A stretch of DNA of 64,000 nucleotides from Larkinella punicea (GTDB lineage Bacteria > Bacteroidota > Bacteroidia > Cytophagales > Spirosomataceae): positions 62,001-126,000 of the forward strand of contig NZ_QOWE01000023.1 in the NCBI RefSeq assembly GCF_003334855.1, written 5' to 3'. The translations under genes were made by a program, and so were the position numbers. The notes under the pieces are model-generated. The model was not told where the DNA came from. It did no database searches and worked only from the letters and a program-made list of their open reading frames with translations. Shown here in pieces: positions 36,407 to 44,282 of the stretch; position 1 is the first letter of the stretch, and every line of letters begins with the position of its first letter.

Positions 36407-37465
36407 TCAAAAAAACAACCACTCTACGGCCTGTGGAAATTCCCGGCCCCAGCGGCTTTCGGTGTGTTTTCCTTTTGGATCGACGGATCGATGGATTTTC
36501 AGGTTTGAGCTGCTTTTTTGCCGCAACAAGGATTCCTGCAAACGCTGCATGGCCGGAACCATGTAAGCCGACTCCTGTTTCCCGCCGTACAGATACACTT
36601 TCGTTGGTTCGGGATGATAAAACCGCAGCGCGTCGGCGTACACTTTGGGAGCCGCCCAAAGCGAAGGCGAGAAAACCAGTAGCTTTCCGAAGGTCGACGG
36701 ATGCAGCAAACCGGCGTAAACGGTAATTAAACCGCCCATCGAACTGCCGCCCATACCGGTGTGAGTTCGGTCGGGCAAGGTACGATACCGGGCGTCGATG
36801 TGCGGTTTTAGCGTGTGAACGATAAAGTCGAGGTAATGATGTCCTTTTCCATCGGCCAGCCGGGTGTTGTAGGGCAGAAATTCCGCAACACGTTCGCTGT
36901 CACCGTGGTCGATGGCGACGATGATGATTTTTTGATGATGCCGGTGCGCCAGAATCGCCAGTTTCTGGTCGATGGTCCAGTTGCCAAACGACGAGCCTTC
37001 GCCAAACAGATTTTGCCCGTCGTTCAAATACAAAACCGGGTAATGGGTGTTGGAGGTGTTGTAATCGTGGGGCAGCAACACCCGAATCCGGCGCGTCGTA
37101 TCGAGTTGCGGAGCGTCAAATGCGTCGCTGACCAGGCTGATTTTGGGCAGAAAAGCCGGATTGAACGGCAGGCCAAACCATCGCCAGTGAGGAACCATAT
37201 CCCGGCGGGTGCCGATCTGGCGACGGGAAACCCGGTTCGGCACGCCTTCGCCAGCCGCGCTTAGTTCCACCGAATCCCAGCTTCCGCGCGTGTATTTGTA
37301 TTCCAGCGGAGCAAGTCCGGCGGGAAGTTCGATGCAGTACTTCCCCGGCCCGGTTTTCGTCAGTTGAAACCGCTCCACATCCGGATACCACTGGCAAAAC
37401 GGCCCGGAGATAAATACCGGTCGGTCGTCGTCGGGGGTGGTGAGTTCAAAGCGGATGGAAGCCAT
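36407..37465 (-). CDS. Putative esterase D-type alpha/beta hydrolase with N-terminal CBM48-like domain
   Basis: A 352-residue protein. Residues about 1-95 resemble a carbohydrate-binding or immunoglobulin-like E-set domain (VFISGPFCQWYPDVERFQLTK, GKYCIELPAGLAPLEYKY). The rest is an esterase-D-like alpha/beta hydrolase (YPVLYLNDGQNLFG, nucleophile Ser in MGGSSMGG, late His in KGKHTESRW). No signal peptide is seen, so it is probably cytoplasmic. Related enzymes de-esterify siderophores or acetylated sugars; the role here is not known. It precedes pepA on the same strand. Confidence 0.82.
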   Translation of the reverse strand: MASIRFELTTPDDDRPVFISGPFCQWYPDVERFQLTKTGPGKYCIELPAGLAPLEYKYTRGSWDSVELSAAGEGVPNRVSRRQIGTRRDMVPHWRWFGLPFNPAFLPKISLVSDAFDAPQLDTTRRIRVLLPHDYNTSNTHYPVLYLNDGQNLFGEGSSFGNWTIDQKLAILAHRHHQKIIIVAIDHGDSERVAEFLPYNTRLADGKGHHYLDFIVHTLKPHIDARYRTLPDRTHTGMGGSSMGGLITVYAGLLHPSTFGKLLVFSPSLWAAPKVYADALRFYHPEPTKVYLYGGKQESAYMVPAMQRLQESLLRQKSSSNLKIHRSVDPKGKHTESRWGREFPQAVEWLFF

Positions 37466-37630
37466 GCAGGGTTGATCTAATCAAGGTCTTTGCGCCCTGC
37501 CGTTGTAAAGGTTGGCGTAAATCTCTATTATTGTTCACAAAATGAGACAATAAAAGATTCGCTTATTCCTAAGTCGTGTGCTTTGGATGGATGCTTTGCA
37601 AGTTCTCATTTTTATACGAAACGAAACACT

Positions 37631-39265
37631 ATGAAAACCTTTTTAATCCTGACGGTATTGACGATTCAGGTAGCCGAGATGGCAAATGCGCAATTGAACA
37701 AGACGCCCCCGCAAGCCAAAACCGCCAACGGCGTGGTCGAGGGTATTACTGAACCCAGTGGAATCCGGGCTTTTAAAGGCATTCCGTTTGCCCAGCCGCC
37801 GGTTGGTGAGTTACGCTGGAAAGAACCGCAGCCGGTCAAAAACTGGCAGGGCGTCCGGAAAACCACTCAGTTTGGACCCCGGGCCATGCAACGCGCGGTT
37901 TTCGGCGATATGGGATTCCGGTCGAATGGCATGAGTGAGGATTGCCTGTACCTGAACGTGTGGACGCCCGCGAAGTCGGACAAGGAGAAACTGCCGGTTC
38001 TGGTGTATTTCTACGGGGGCGGTTTTATTGCGGGTGACGGTTCGGAAGGTCGTTACGACGGCGAGAGCATGGCAACCAAGGGCATGGTGGCCCTGACGGT
38101 CAACTACCGGCTCGACGTGTTTGGTTTTATGGCGCATCCCGAGTTGACGAAAGAGTCAGCCCATCAGTCGTCGGGGAATTATGCGTATCTGGACATGGCT
38201 GCGGCTTTGCGATGGGTGCAGCAAAACATTGCGGCTTTTGGCGGTGACCCCAAACGGGTGACCATTGCCGGGGAGTCGGCGGGGTCGATTGCGGTGAGCG
38301 GCCTGATGGCGTCGCCTTTGTCGAAAGGCCTGATTGCCGGAGCCATTGGCGAAAGCGGTTCGTTGCTGGGCGGGTTGCCACCGGTTCCACTGGCGAAAGG
38401 CGAAGAAGCCGGAGCGGCTTTTGCGAAGGGCGTAGGCGCCAGTTCCCTGGCGGATCTACGGGCCATGCCGGCAGAAAAACTGCTCGAAGCCACGGGCAAA
38501 CCCGGCACGCCCCGGTTCAGCGCGACGGTGGACGGGTATTTCTTCCCGAAACCGCCGATGGAAATTTTTGCCGCTGGCGAACAGGCGCAGGTGCCGCTGC
38601 TGGCGGGCTGGAATTCGGAGGAGATGAACGCCCGGGCGGTGTTGGGACAGGAAAAACCGACGCCCGAAGGCTATGCCAATGCCGTGAAACGACTCTACAA
38701 CGACCGCGCCGAGGAGGTGTTGAAACTGTATCCCGGCTCGACGGAAGAAGAAGTGCTGGAATCGGCGACGGCGCTGGCCGGCGACCGTTTTCTGGCCTAC
38801 AGCACCTGGAAATGGGCGGATTTGCAGAGCAAAACGGGCGGTGGTAAACCGGTGTACCGGTATTATTATTCACGTCCGCGTCCGGCGATGGTACCCGAAA
38901 TGGGCAATGCCGCTCCCGGTCTGGCGGGTGGCGTCGTGAAGTCGACGGATGCCAATGCGGTGAAAGTGCCGCCCGCGCGGGGGGCGGTCCATTCGGCCGA
39001 GATCGAATATGCGATGGGGAACCTGCCGAAAAACAAGGTTTACGCCTGGACACCCGATGATTACAAAGTGTCCGACGTGATGCAGAAGTATTTCGCTAAT
39101 TTCGTCAAAACCGGGAATCCGAACGGTTCCGGGTTACCCAACTGGCCCGCCATCAACAGCGGCAACAGCGTGCAGTTTATGCAAATTGACGTGAACACCC
39201 GCCTGGAGACGGAGAAAAACCGGGCGCGGTATCTGTTTTTAGATCCGTATTATACGAAGCAGTAG
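37631..39265 (+). CDS. Exported type-B carboxylesterase
   Basis: A 544-residue carboxylesterase/para-nitrobenzyl-esterase family enzyme. It begins with a signal peptide (MKTFLILTVLTIQVAEMANA, cleavage after ANA or AQ). Conserved segments: FKGIPFAQPPVGELRW, SEDCLYLNVWTP, YFYGGGFIAGDGS (oxyanion hole), nucleophile Ser in IAGESAGSIAV, and the acid and His in later segments (AVHSAEIEYAMGN holds the typical His). The ATG at 37631 fits the signal; the frame opens further upstream without sense. Its terminator follows. Substrates are probably plant or host esters, by inference. Confidence 0.9.
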   Translation: MKTFLILTVLTIQVAEMANAQLNKTPPQAKTANGVVEGITEPSGIRAFKGIPFAQPPVGELRWKEPQPVKNWQGVRKTTQFGPRAMQRAVFGDMGFRSNGMSEDCLYLNVWTPAKSDKEKLPVLVYFYGGGFIAGDGSEGRYDGESMATKGMVALTVNYRLDVFGFMAHPELTKESAHQSSGNYAYLDMAAALRWVQQNIAAFGGDPKRVTIAGESAGSIAVSGLMASPLSKGLIAGAIGESGSLLGGLPPVPLAKGEEAGAAFAKGVGASSLADLRAMPAEKLLEATGKPGTPRFSATVDGYFFPKPPMEIFAAGEQAQVPLLAGWNSEEMNARAVLGQEKPTPEGYANAVKRLYNDRAEEVLKLYPGSTEEEVLESATALAGDRFLAYSTWKWADLQSKTGGGKPVYRYYYSRPRPAMVPEMGNAAPGLAGGVVKSTDANAVKVPPARGAVHSAEIEYAMGNLPKNKVYAWTPDDYKVSDVMQKYFANFVKTGNPNGSGLPNWPAINSGNSVQFMQIDVNTRLETEKNRARYLFLDPYYTKQ

Positions 39266-39292
39266 GTTTCGGAATTGTTATTGGGTGAAAGC

Positions 39293-39328
39293 GGGGGCGG
39301 TTCTTTGGGAACTGGCCCCTGTTTTTTT
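39293..39328 (+). terminator. Rho-independent terminator after the carboxylesterase
   Basis: GGGGCGGTTC and GAACTGGCCCC pair with one bulge and one G-T pair around a short loop, followed by seven T residues, 27 bases after the stop codon. Confidence 0.8.
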
Positions 39329-39800
39329 GGAAAGGGTTAGGGTAGTGATAAACCCCTGAAAAACCGTAGACTACTAACAGACCAATGTTGAATCGCCTAT
39401 TCTAAGAAGACATTTGTACTAGGAACTAAATTCCACAGTGGTAAACCAACTAGCAGGCGAGGAAACTATGAATCAGTATTTTTCATATTAGGGGTCGATC
39501 CGTGGCGTTATTGTCAAGGTAAATTATAGCAGGATAAATCTATCGAAAAGCCGGGACTGTTGTGCCGCTTTTTTGCGCCGTCAGGCGCTGAACAGCGTAG
39601 CGTCGGTAGCCGATTCGGTTATTCCCCGTCCTCCCCGTGTGCCGTCAGGCACACAACCGGCTGATTGATGGGAATTTGTTGCGTGCCTCACGGCACGCGG
39701 GAGCGTTGGGAGAATCGGCGTTGCTACCGACGCTGCGCTGTTACGTCCCTTCGGGACAAATGGTTGGGCTCGTTCCTGGTTATTACTTTGGGGTGAATTC
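39329..39800. repeat. Spacer with REP-like hairpins on the 3' side of the RAYT gene
   Basis: From 39329 to about 39570 I see nothing recognisable. From 39575 on there are compact hairpins: GCGCC-GTCA-GGCGC (39575-39588), GTGTGCC-GTCA-GGCACAC (39637-39654), GCGTGCC-TCAC-GGCACGC (39681-39698) and GTCCC-TTC-GGGAC (39745-39757). An outer inverted pair, 39593-39610 with 39723-39740 (17 of 18 matching), encloses them, so the block can fold as one branched structure. CTACCGACGC followed by a GTCCC hairpin matches the repeat unit found on the other side of the transposase. Confidence 0.85.
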
Positions 39801-40262
39801 TCATTCTAACGGCTTGAACAAATACCGTTCGTCATAGTCGACGTCGAACGCATCCAAAAATCGGCGGTATTCGTCTAAAAACGTTCGGGTTCGGTGGTGT
39901 TCTTCCTGGTTTTCAATGTAGTGAATGACGGCGGGTAGCTGGCTTTTGCCGTACGAAAATGCGCCGTAACCTTCCTGCCAGGCAAATCGGTTGGCCGTCA
40001 GGCGGTTTTCATTGATCCATTTTGACGAGTCCTGTTTGAGTTGCTGCATCAAATTGGATAATGATTGAGTCGGGCGCATCCCCATTAACAGGTGAACGTG
40101 ATCGGGCATGCCGTTGATGGCGAGGAGTTTGTGCGTATGGTTGTGGATGATGCCCGTCATATAATGGTATAGTTTGTATTTCCACGATGGCGAAATGACG
40201 GCGGTTCGGTGTTTCACCGCAAAGACCAAATGCAGGTGAATTTGGGTGTAGGTGTTTGGCAT
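39801..40262 (-). CDS. REP-associated tyrosine transposase (RAYT, IS200/IS605-like HUH family)
   Basis: A 153-residue single-strand transposase of the Y1 HUH class. The metal-binding HUH motif is His55-Val-His57 in MPDHVHLLM, and the catalytic Tyr is Tyr115 in AVIHYIENQEEHH, the sequence typical of the Bacteroidota relatives. The domain is full length with no interruption. There are no IS ends beyond the repeats; the gene sits between two blocks of related palindromic repeats (39575-39757 and 40280-40665). RAYT proteins are thought to cleave and move REP sequences; in most genomes they are single-copy domesticated transposases. Confidence 0.9.
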   Translation of the reverse strand: MPNTYTQIHLHLVFAVKHRTAVISPSWKYKLYHYMTGIIHNHTHKLLAINGMPDHVHLLMGMRPTQSLSNLMQQLKQDSSKWINENRLTANRFAWQEGYGAFSYGKSQLPAVIHYIENQEEHHRTRTFLDEYRRFLDAFDVDYDERYLFKPLE

Positions 40263-40279
40263 GGTGGTGTAAAAGTTTT

Positions 40280-40665
40280 GTCCCTACGGGACACCGGGCG
40301 GAGCGGGGACAATTGTTTCTACCGACGCCTTCGGCTGTTGTATCCCTACGGGATGATAAATGATGGGAATGTTTTTGTTTCTACCGACGCCTTCGGCTGT
40401 TGTATCCCTACGGGATGATAAATGATGGGAATGTTTTTGTTTCTACCGACGCCTTCGTCTGTTGCATCCCTACGGGAGGATCTACTGATTGCGGGGGTGG
40501 TTGTTTCTACCGACGCCTTCGTCTGTTGTATCCCTACGGGATGATAAATGATGGGAATGTTTTTTTTCTACAGACGCCTTTGGCTGTTGTATCCCTACGG
40601 GATGATTTACTGATTGCGGTGGTTTTTTATCGATGTCTTTAGTTATGTGTCTCTATAGGATATTT
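40280..40665. repeat. Tandem REP-type repeat array upstream of the RAYT gene
   Basis: Units begin with TTTCTACCGACGCC at 40316, 40378, 40440, 40504 and 40565, with a decayed sixth from about 40625; periods are 62, 62, 64, 61 and about 60. Each unit holds a GCC-TTC-GGC-type mini-hairpin (decayed to GTC in copies 3-4) and an ATCCC-TAC-GGGAT hairpin. A lone GTCCC-TAC-GGGAC hairpin precedes them at 40280-40292. The sequence between conserved parts comes in two versions only: AAATGATGGGAATG in units 1, 2 and 4, and CTGATTGCGG in units 3 and 5. The array lies 5' of the transposase gene (minus strand). Confidence 0.9.
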
Positions 40666-40693
40666 AAATGCTTGTTCAAACATTTAAAATTCT

Positions 40694-40729
40694 AAAAAAA
40701 AGGTGGTAGACTAACTGTTCCCTACCACC
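40694..40729 (-). terminator. Rho-independent terminator of the GMC oxidoreductase
   Basis: On the minus strand the 8-bp stem GGTGGTAG/CTACCACC (40729-40722 with 40709-40702) and a 12-base loop are followed by eight T residues (40701-40694), directly after the GMC stop codon at 40737. Confidence 0.9.
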
Positions 40730-40736
40730 CATTTCC

Positions 40737-42455
40737 CTACAAATTCCCCTTCTTCAACTCACTCACCGCATGATTGGCTGCCCGAGCCGTGATGGCCATG
40801 AAGGTCAACGACGGGTTTTGGGTGGAGGTAGAGGTCATGCAGGCGCCGTCGGTGACGAAGACGTTCTTGCAGGTGTGAAACTGGTTCCACTTGTTGAGCA
40901 GCGACGTTTTTGGGTCTTTGCCCATCCGCACACCGCCCATTTCGTGAATGTCGAGGCCGGGGGCTTTGTCGGGTTTGTCGTGGGTCTGGATGTTGGTGAA
41001 ACCGGCCAGCGTCAGCATTTCGGACATTTGCTCGTGGAAATCCCGGATCATCTTTTCGTCGTTGTCGTCGTAACCTACCGACACCCGCAGTTGCGGAATG
41101 CCCCAGGCGTCTTTCAACTCCGAATCGAGTGCCACAAAACTTTCTTCTTTGGGAATGGTCTCGCCCATCATGTGCGAGCCGACGCGCCAGTTGCCGTATT
41201 TCCGGTTGAACAAACCTGCCTTCAGTTCTTCACCGATGCCAGCGGTGTCGTTGCTGGTAATCCGGCTGCCGCTGAAACCGGCGGCATAGCCCCGCAGAAA
41301 GTCGGTTTCCTGCTTGAAGACGTTGCGGAAACGCGGAATGTAGCTGCCATTGGGCCGGATACCGTCGGTGGTTTTGTCGAGCAAGCCTTCGTATTCTGCC
41401 GAGATGGTTGTTCGGAAATTGTGGAAAGCCATGTATTTGCCCAGCAAACCGTTGTCATTCCCCAAACCGTTCGGAAACCGGCTGGATTTGGAATTCAGCA
41501 GAATCAGGTTGGAGTTCAGACAAGCTGCGTTGACGAAGATGATTTTGGCAAAATACTCCGTCTCCTGTTTGGTGTTGGCATCGATCACGCGCACGCCCGT
41601 CGCCTTGTTCTTCTTGCCGTCAACCAGAATCGAATGGACCACTGAATCGGGTCGGAGCGTCATTTTGCCGGTTTTGGCGGCCCAGGGCAGCGTCGACGAG
41701 TTGCTGCTGAAATACCCGCCGAAAGGACAGCCCCGCTGGCAAAGATTCCGGTTCTGACACTGTCCGCGTCCCTGCTTCAGGTGAATTTCCTTGGGCTGGG
41801 TCAGGTGCGCACACCGGCCGATGATGATGGGTCGCGCGCCTTTGTAATGCGTTGCCATCTGATCGGTGAAGTGTTTTTCCACGCACGACTGCTCGTGGGG
41901 AGGGAGGAATTCGCCGTCCGGCAATTGCGCCAGACCGTCTTTGTTGCCGGCCACCCCAATAAACCGCTCTACGTGGCTGTACCAGGGCGCAATGTCGGCA
42001 TAGCTGATGGGCCATTCCACCGCAAAACCGTCGCGGGCGGGACCTTCGAAATCATATTGCGACCAGCGTTGGGTACCGCGCGCCCACATCAGCGACTTCC
42101 CGCCGACCTGATAGCCCCGAATCCAGTCGAACGGTTTTTCCTGAACATAAGGGTGTTCGGCGTCTTTGACAAAAAAATGGGCCGCGTCTTCGTTGAAGGC
42201 ATAGCAGCGGCTGGCAATCGGATTGGCATCTTTCAGCGCCTTCGGAATCTGTCCTGCGTGTTCAAATTCCCACGGATTCATCATCGTGGTGGGGTAGTCG
42301 GTCACGTGTTTGACGTCGCGGCCGCGTTCCAGCACCAGCGTGCGCAGGCCTTTGTCGCACAGTTCTTTAGCCGCCCAGCCGCCACTGATGCCGGAGCCGA
42401 TGACAATGGCATCGTAGGTGCGGTCTTTTACCGAATCGATATTGAAGTATGACAT
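40737..42455 (-). CDS. GMC-family FAD oxidoreductase (gluconate/sugar dehydrogenase large subunit-like)
   Basis: A 572-residue flavoprotein. The FAD Rossmann motif GSGISGG is at residues 20-26; LVLERGRD and a GGKSLMWARGTQRWS substrate-loop follow, and the C-terminal active-site region contains DIHEMGGVRMG and the late MTSTSTQNPSLTFMAITAR His/Asn segment. A Cys-rich loop GRGQCQNRNLCQRGCPFGG is present, as in periplasmic or membrane sugar dehydrogenases. It is 13 bases downstream of the gluconate dehydrogenase subunit 3 gene on the same strand, and the two probably form one complex oxidising a sugar or polyol, with electrons passed to the membrane. Confidence 0.9.
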   Translation of the reverse strand: MSYFNIDSVKDRTYDAIVIGSGISGGWAAKELCDKGLRTLVLERGRDVKHVTDYPTTMMNPWEFEHAGQIPKALKDANPIASRCYAFNEDAAHFFVKDAEHPYVQEKPFDWIRGYQVGGKSLMWARGTQRWSQYDFEGPARDGFAVEWPISYADIAPWYSHVERFIGVAGNKDGLAQLPDGEFLPPHEQSCVEKHFTDQMATHYKGARPIIIGRCAHLTQPKEIHLKQGRGQCQNRNLCQRGCPFGGYFSSNSSTLPWAAKTGKMTLRPDSVVHSILVDGKKNKATGVRVIDANTKQETEYFAKIIFVNAACLNSNLILLNSKSSRFPNGLGNDNGLLGKYMAFHNFRTTISAEYEGLLDKTTDGIRPNGSYIPRFRNVFKQETDFLRGYAAGFSGSRITSNDTAGIGEELKAGLFNRKYGNWRVGSHMMGETIPKEESFVALDSELKDAWGIPQLRVSVGYDDNDEKMIRDFHEQMSEMLTLAGFTNIQTHDKPDKAPGLDIHEMGGVRMGKDPKTSLLNKWNQFHTCKNVFVTDGACMTSTSTQNPSLTFMAITARAANHAVSELKKGNL

Positions 42456-42468
42456 AGGAGAGGAAGGG

Positions 42469-42990
42469 TCAGTTGTTGATAAGGTCTACGCAGCCGTGAT
42501 AAAAACCGGGTGCCATGACGTATTTCCGGACGTTGACGAGGTAATATTCCGAGTTGGTATACCCCCGGATGGTCAGGCCTTTGATCAGATTGGTGAATTG
42601 TTGCGTTTCCGGTTCGACTGCCGCGCTGAGTTGCCGCAGGAGGTCGGTGCGTTGGGTGGCGTCGCAGGCCGTAAACGGTTTGCTGTAGGTCTGCTGGGCA
42701 AACTGGTCGGTTTTGGCCAGTCCGGTTTTCAAGAGTTCCTGCGCCGGTTGATCGTAACAATCATTGATCATGCGCATGACGAACTGATGCACTTTCAGGG
42801 ATTTGGCGCCGGGCGTGGTGGTTTCGGGAATGAACGTCTCGACCAGTTCGGCCAGCATCGTTTCTTCGGCGCGGGAGGCAAACGTGGTCTGACCAACGGT
42901 TTCGGGCGTCCAGCCGGTAGCCCAGGCGGGTAGCGTCACCAGACTCCCCGTTGCCATCATCAGGCTTTTTAAGGCGGTACGTCGTTTCAT
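42469..42990 (-). CDS. Gluconate 2-dehydrogenase subunit 3 family protein
   Basis: A 173-residue small subunit with an N-terminal signal (MKRRTALKSLMMATGSLVTLPAWA; Arg3-Arg4 is reminiscent of a Tat signal). Family features: ETFIPETTTPGA, VHQFVMRMINDCYD, FTNLIKGLTIRGYTNSEYY and the end MAPGFYHGCVDL. It is thought to help export and anchor the partner dehydrogenase. A perfect -7 box lies 20 bases upstream of the ATG, so this gene leads the two-gene transcript with the GMC enzyme. Confidence 0.88.
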   Translation of the reverse strand: MKRRTALKSLMMATGSLVTLPAWATGWTPETVGQTTFASRAEETMLAELVETFIPETTTPGAKSLKVHQFVMRMINDCYDQPAQELLKTGLAKTDQFAQQTYSKPFTACDATQRTDLLRQLSAAVEPETQQFTNLIKGLTIRGYTNSEYYLVNVRKYVMAPGFYHGCVDLINN

Positions 42991-43337
42991 GAAGTATGGG
43001 TTTATGCAACAAAAGTATTAAACCTTTTCGGGAATCAGAACTGCGCCGGATTTTCTGATACCGGCTTTGTCTTTGGGGCCGAATACCGGTGCTCTATTTA
43101 ATAAAAAGAACGTTTGGCCCGGCAAAGCGAGTGTCTTGTACAAATTTTACCCTGTAATTTTTTTTACCAAAACAATGTTATAATTTGTAAGTTGTTGATT
43201 ATGTGGGTATTAATGTGGTTTGCTTATCCGGATTTGCGGGTTAAAGTGTAGGTAGAAAAACATTGTTGATGCGAACACGGTTTAATTAGGCGCAATGAAT
43301 ATTGCACCTACTATTAATCAACGTTATCCAAACCGTT
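42991..43337. other. Divergent spacer, no gene seen
   Basis: This 347-base gap between the dehydrogenase pair and the outer-membrane protein is AT-rich in its right half (about 43140-43330). Apart from the -7 box at 43010-43017 and a tiny hairpin around 43288-43301 (GCAAT-GAAT-ATTGC), I see nothing. No exact -7 box was found for the outer-membrane protein. Confidence 0.6.
43010..43017 (-). promoter_or_regulatory. -7 box TACTTTTG for the dehydrogenase pair
   Basis: Exact TAnnTTTG match on the minus strand, 19 bases before the ATG of the subunit 3 gene. Confidence 0.65.
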
Positions 43338-44192
43338 ATGAAAGCACAATTCACATTAATGGCAAGCTGCCTTTTGGGGGCGCAACTGGCGATTGGTCAG
43401 AACACTACCAACACGACGTCTACAACGAGCACATCGACCTATAGCGCACCGGCAACCGACACGACCCGGGCAACCGGTACGACCTATTCTACGACGCCAA
43501 GCACCGTGTCGACGGATAATAATGCAACGCAGACAACCGGTACGACCTACTCAACGACTCCCGCTGCGAACAGTGCCAATACCGTGACCACGACCACGAC
43601 GACCACTTCATCGACGGACGACCAGATGAGTCGCAACAACCGGAATAAGGCGGACAGACCGGCGGGGAAAGATGGTAAATTCGGAATCTATGCGGGGGTG
43701 AACTTTTCCCGTTTTATGAACGAACCCATTCCCTCTGACGCCTACCGGGTTGGTTGGCAGGCCGGCCTTTACGGTCGTACGGGCGGAACGGTTTTTGGAC
43801 AAATTGGCCTTGAATACCGGAATTCAACCACCGATTTGATCCGGACGGGTCAAGGCACCACGCCGGGATCGGTTTCCGGTGAAATTCGTGGCAAAATTGA
43901 CCAGCATTTTCTGGCAATTCCGGCCTATGTCGGTCTGCGAATTGGCAGCGCACTGGGCTTGCGGGTTCAGGCAGGGGCTGAACTGTCTTCGCTGGTGGCC
44001 ATTGGCGACAACAATTTTCAATTGGAGAAAGACGATCTGAATCGCACGATTCTGAACGGTCTGCTGGGAGCGGGTATCAATCTGGGCCCTTTGACACTGG
44101 ATGCGGTGTATAACCACGGTTTTCAGAATGTGTTCGATGATGCCGATGCCAAGCGCCGGACGTTTGCTGTTAACCTCGGTTTCCGCTTTTAA
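43338..44192 (+). CDS. Outer-membrane beta-barrel protein with Thr-rich N-terminal repeats
   Basis: A 284-residue exported protein. A signal peptide (cleavage near AIGQ) is followed by about 75 residues of low-complexity Thr/Ser sequence with two copies of TTGTTYSTTP and runs of Thr, probably disordered. The rest is a porin-like barrel: FGIYAGVNFSRF, GWQAGLYGRTGGTVFGQIGLEYR, HFLAIPAYVGLRIGS, LGLRVQAGAELSSLV, and a C-terminal Phe in AVNLGFRF. The ATG at 43338 is preferred to an upstream one because it directly precedes the signal. Cargo unknown. A terminator follows. Confidence 0.8.
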   Translation: MKAQFTLMASCLLGAQLAIGQNTTNTTSTTSTSTYSAPATDTTRATGTTYSTTPSTVSTDNNATQTTGTTYSTTPAANSANTVTTTTTTTSSTDDQMSRNNRNKADRPAGKDGKFGIYAGVNFSRFMNEPIPSDAYRVGWQAGLYGRTGGTVFGQIGLEYRNSTTDLIRTGQGTTPGSVSGEIRGKIDQHFLAIPAYVGLRIGSALGLRVQAGAELSSLVAIGDNNFQLEKDDLNRTILNGLLGAGINLGPLTLDAVYNHGFQNVFDDADAKRRTFAVNLGFRF

Positions 44193-44214
44193 GTAACCGA
44201 GCAACTTTTTTCTG

Positions 44215-44257
44215 TAACCTAAAGTGTGCCGAAAGGGACGCTTTAGGTTATTTTTTT
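44215..44257 (+). terminator. Rho-independent terminator after the barrel protein
   Basis: TAACCTAAAGTG and CGCTTTAGGTTA pair (one G-T) around a GCCGAAAGG-containing loop, followed by seven T residues; 22 bases after the stop. Confidence 0.85.
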
Positions 44258-44282
44258 GTAGGGGAGGATCGTGGGTTTTCTT

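Noticed and set aside
39637-39837. 66-codon plus-strand frame in the RAYT flank
   Set aside because: It is made from the REP hairpins themselves and runs into the transposase gene.
40316-40665. Possible CRISPR array (regular repeats of about 62 bases)
   Set aside because: The between-repeat sequences come in only two shared versions, not unique spacers; units contain two hairpins each and no cas genes are near. They fit REP repeats of the adjacent RAYT.
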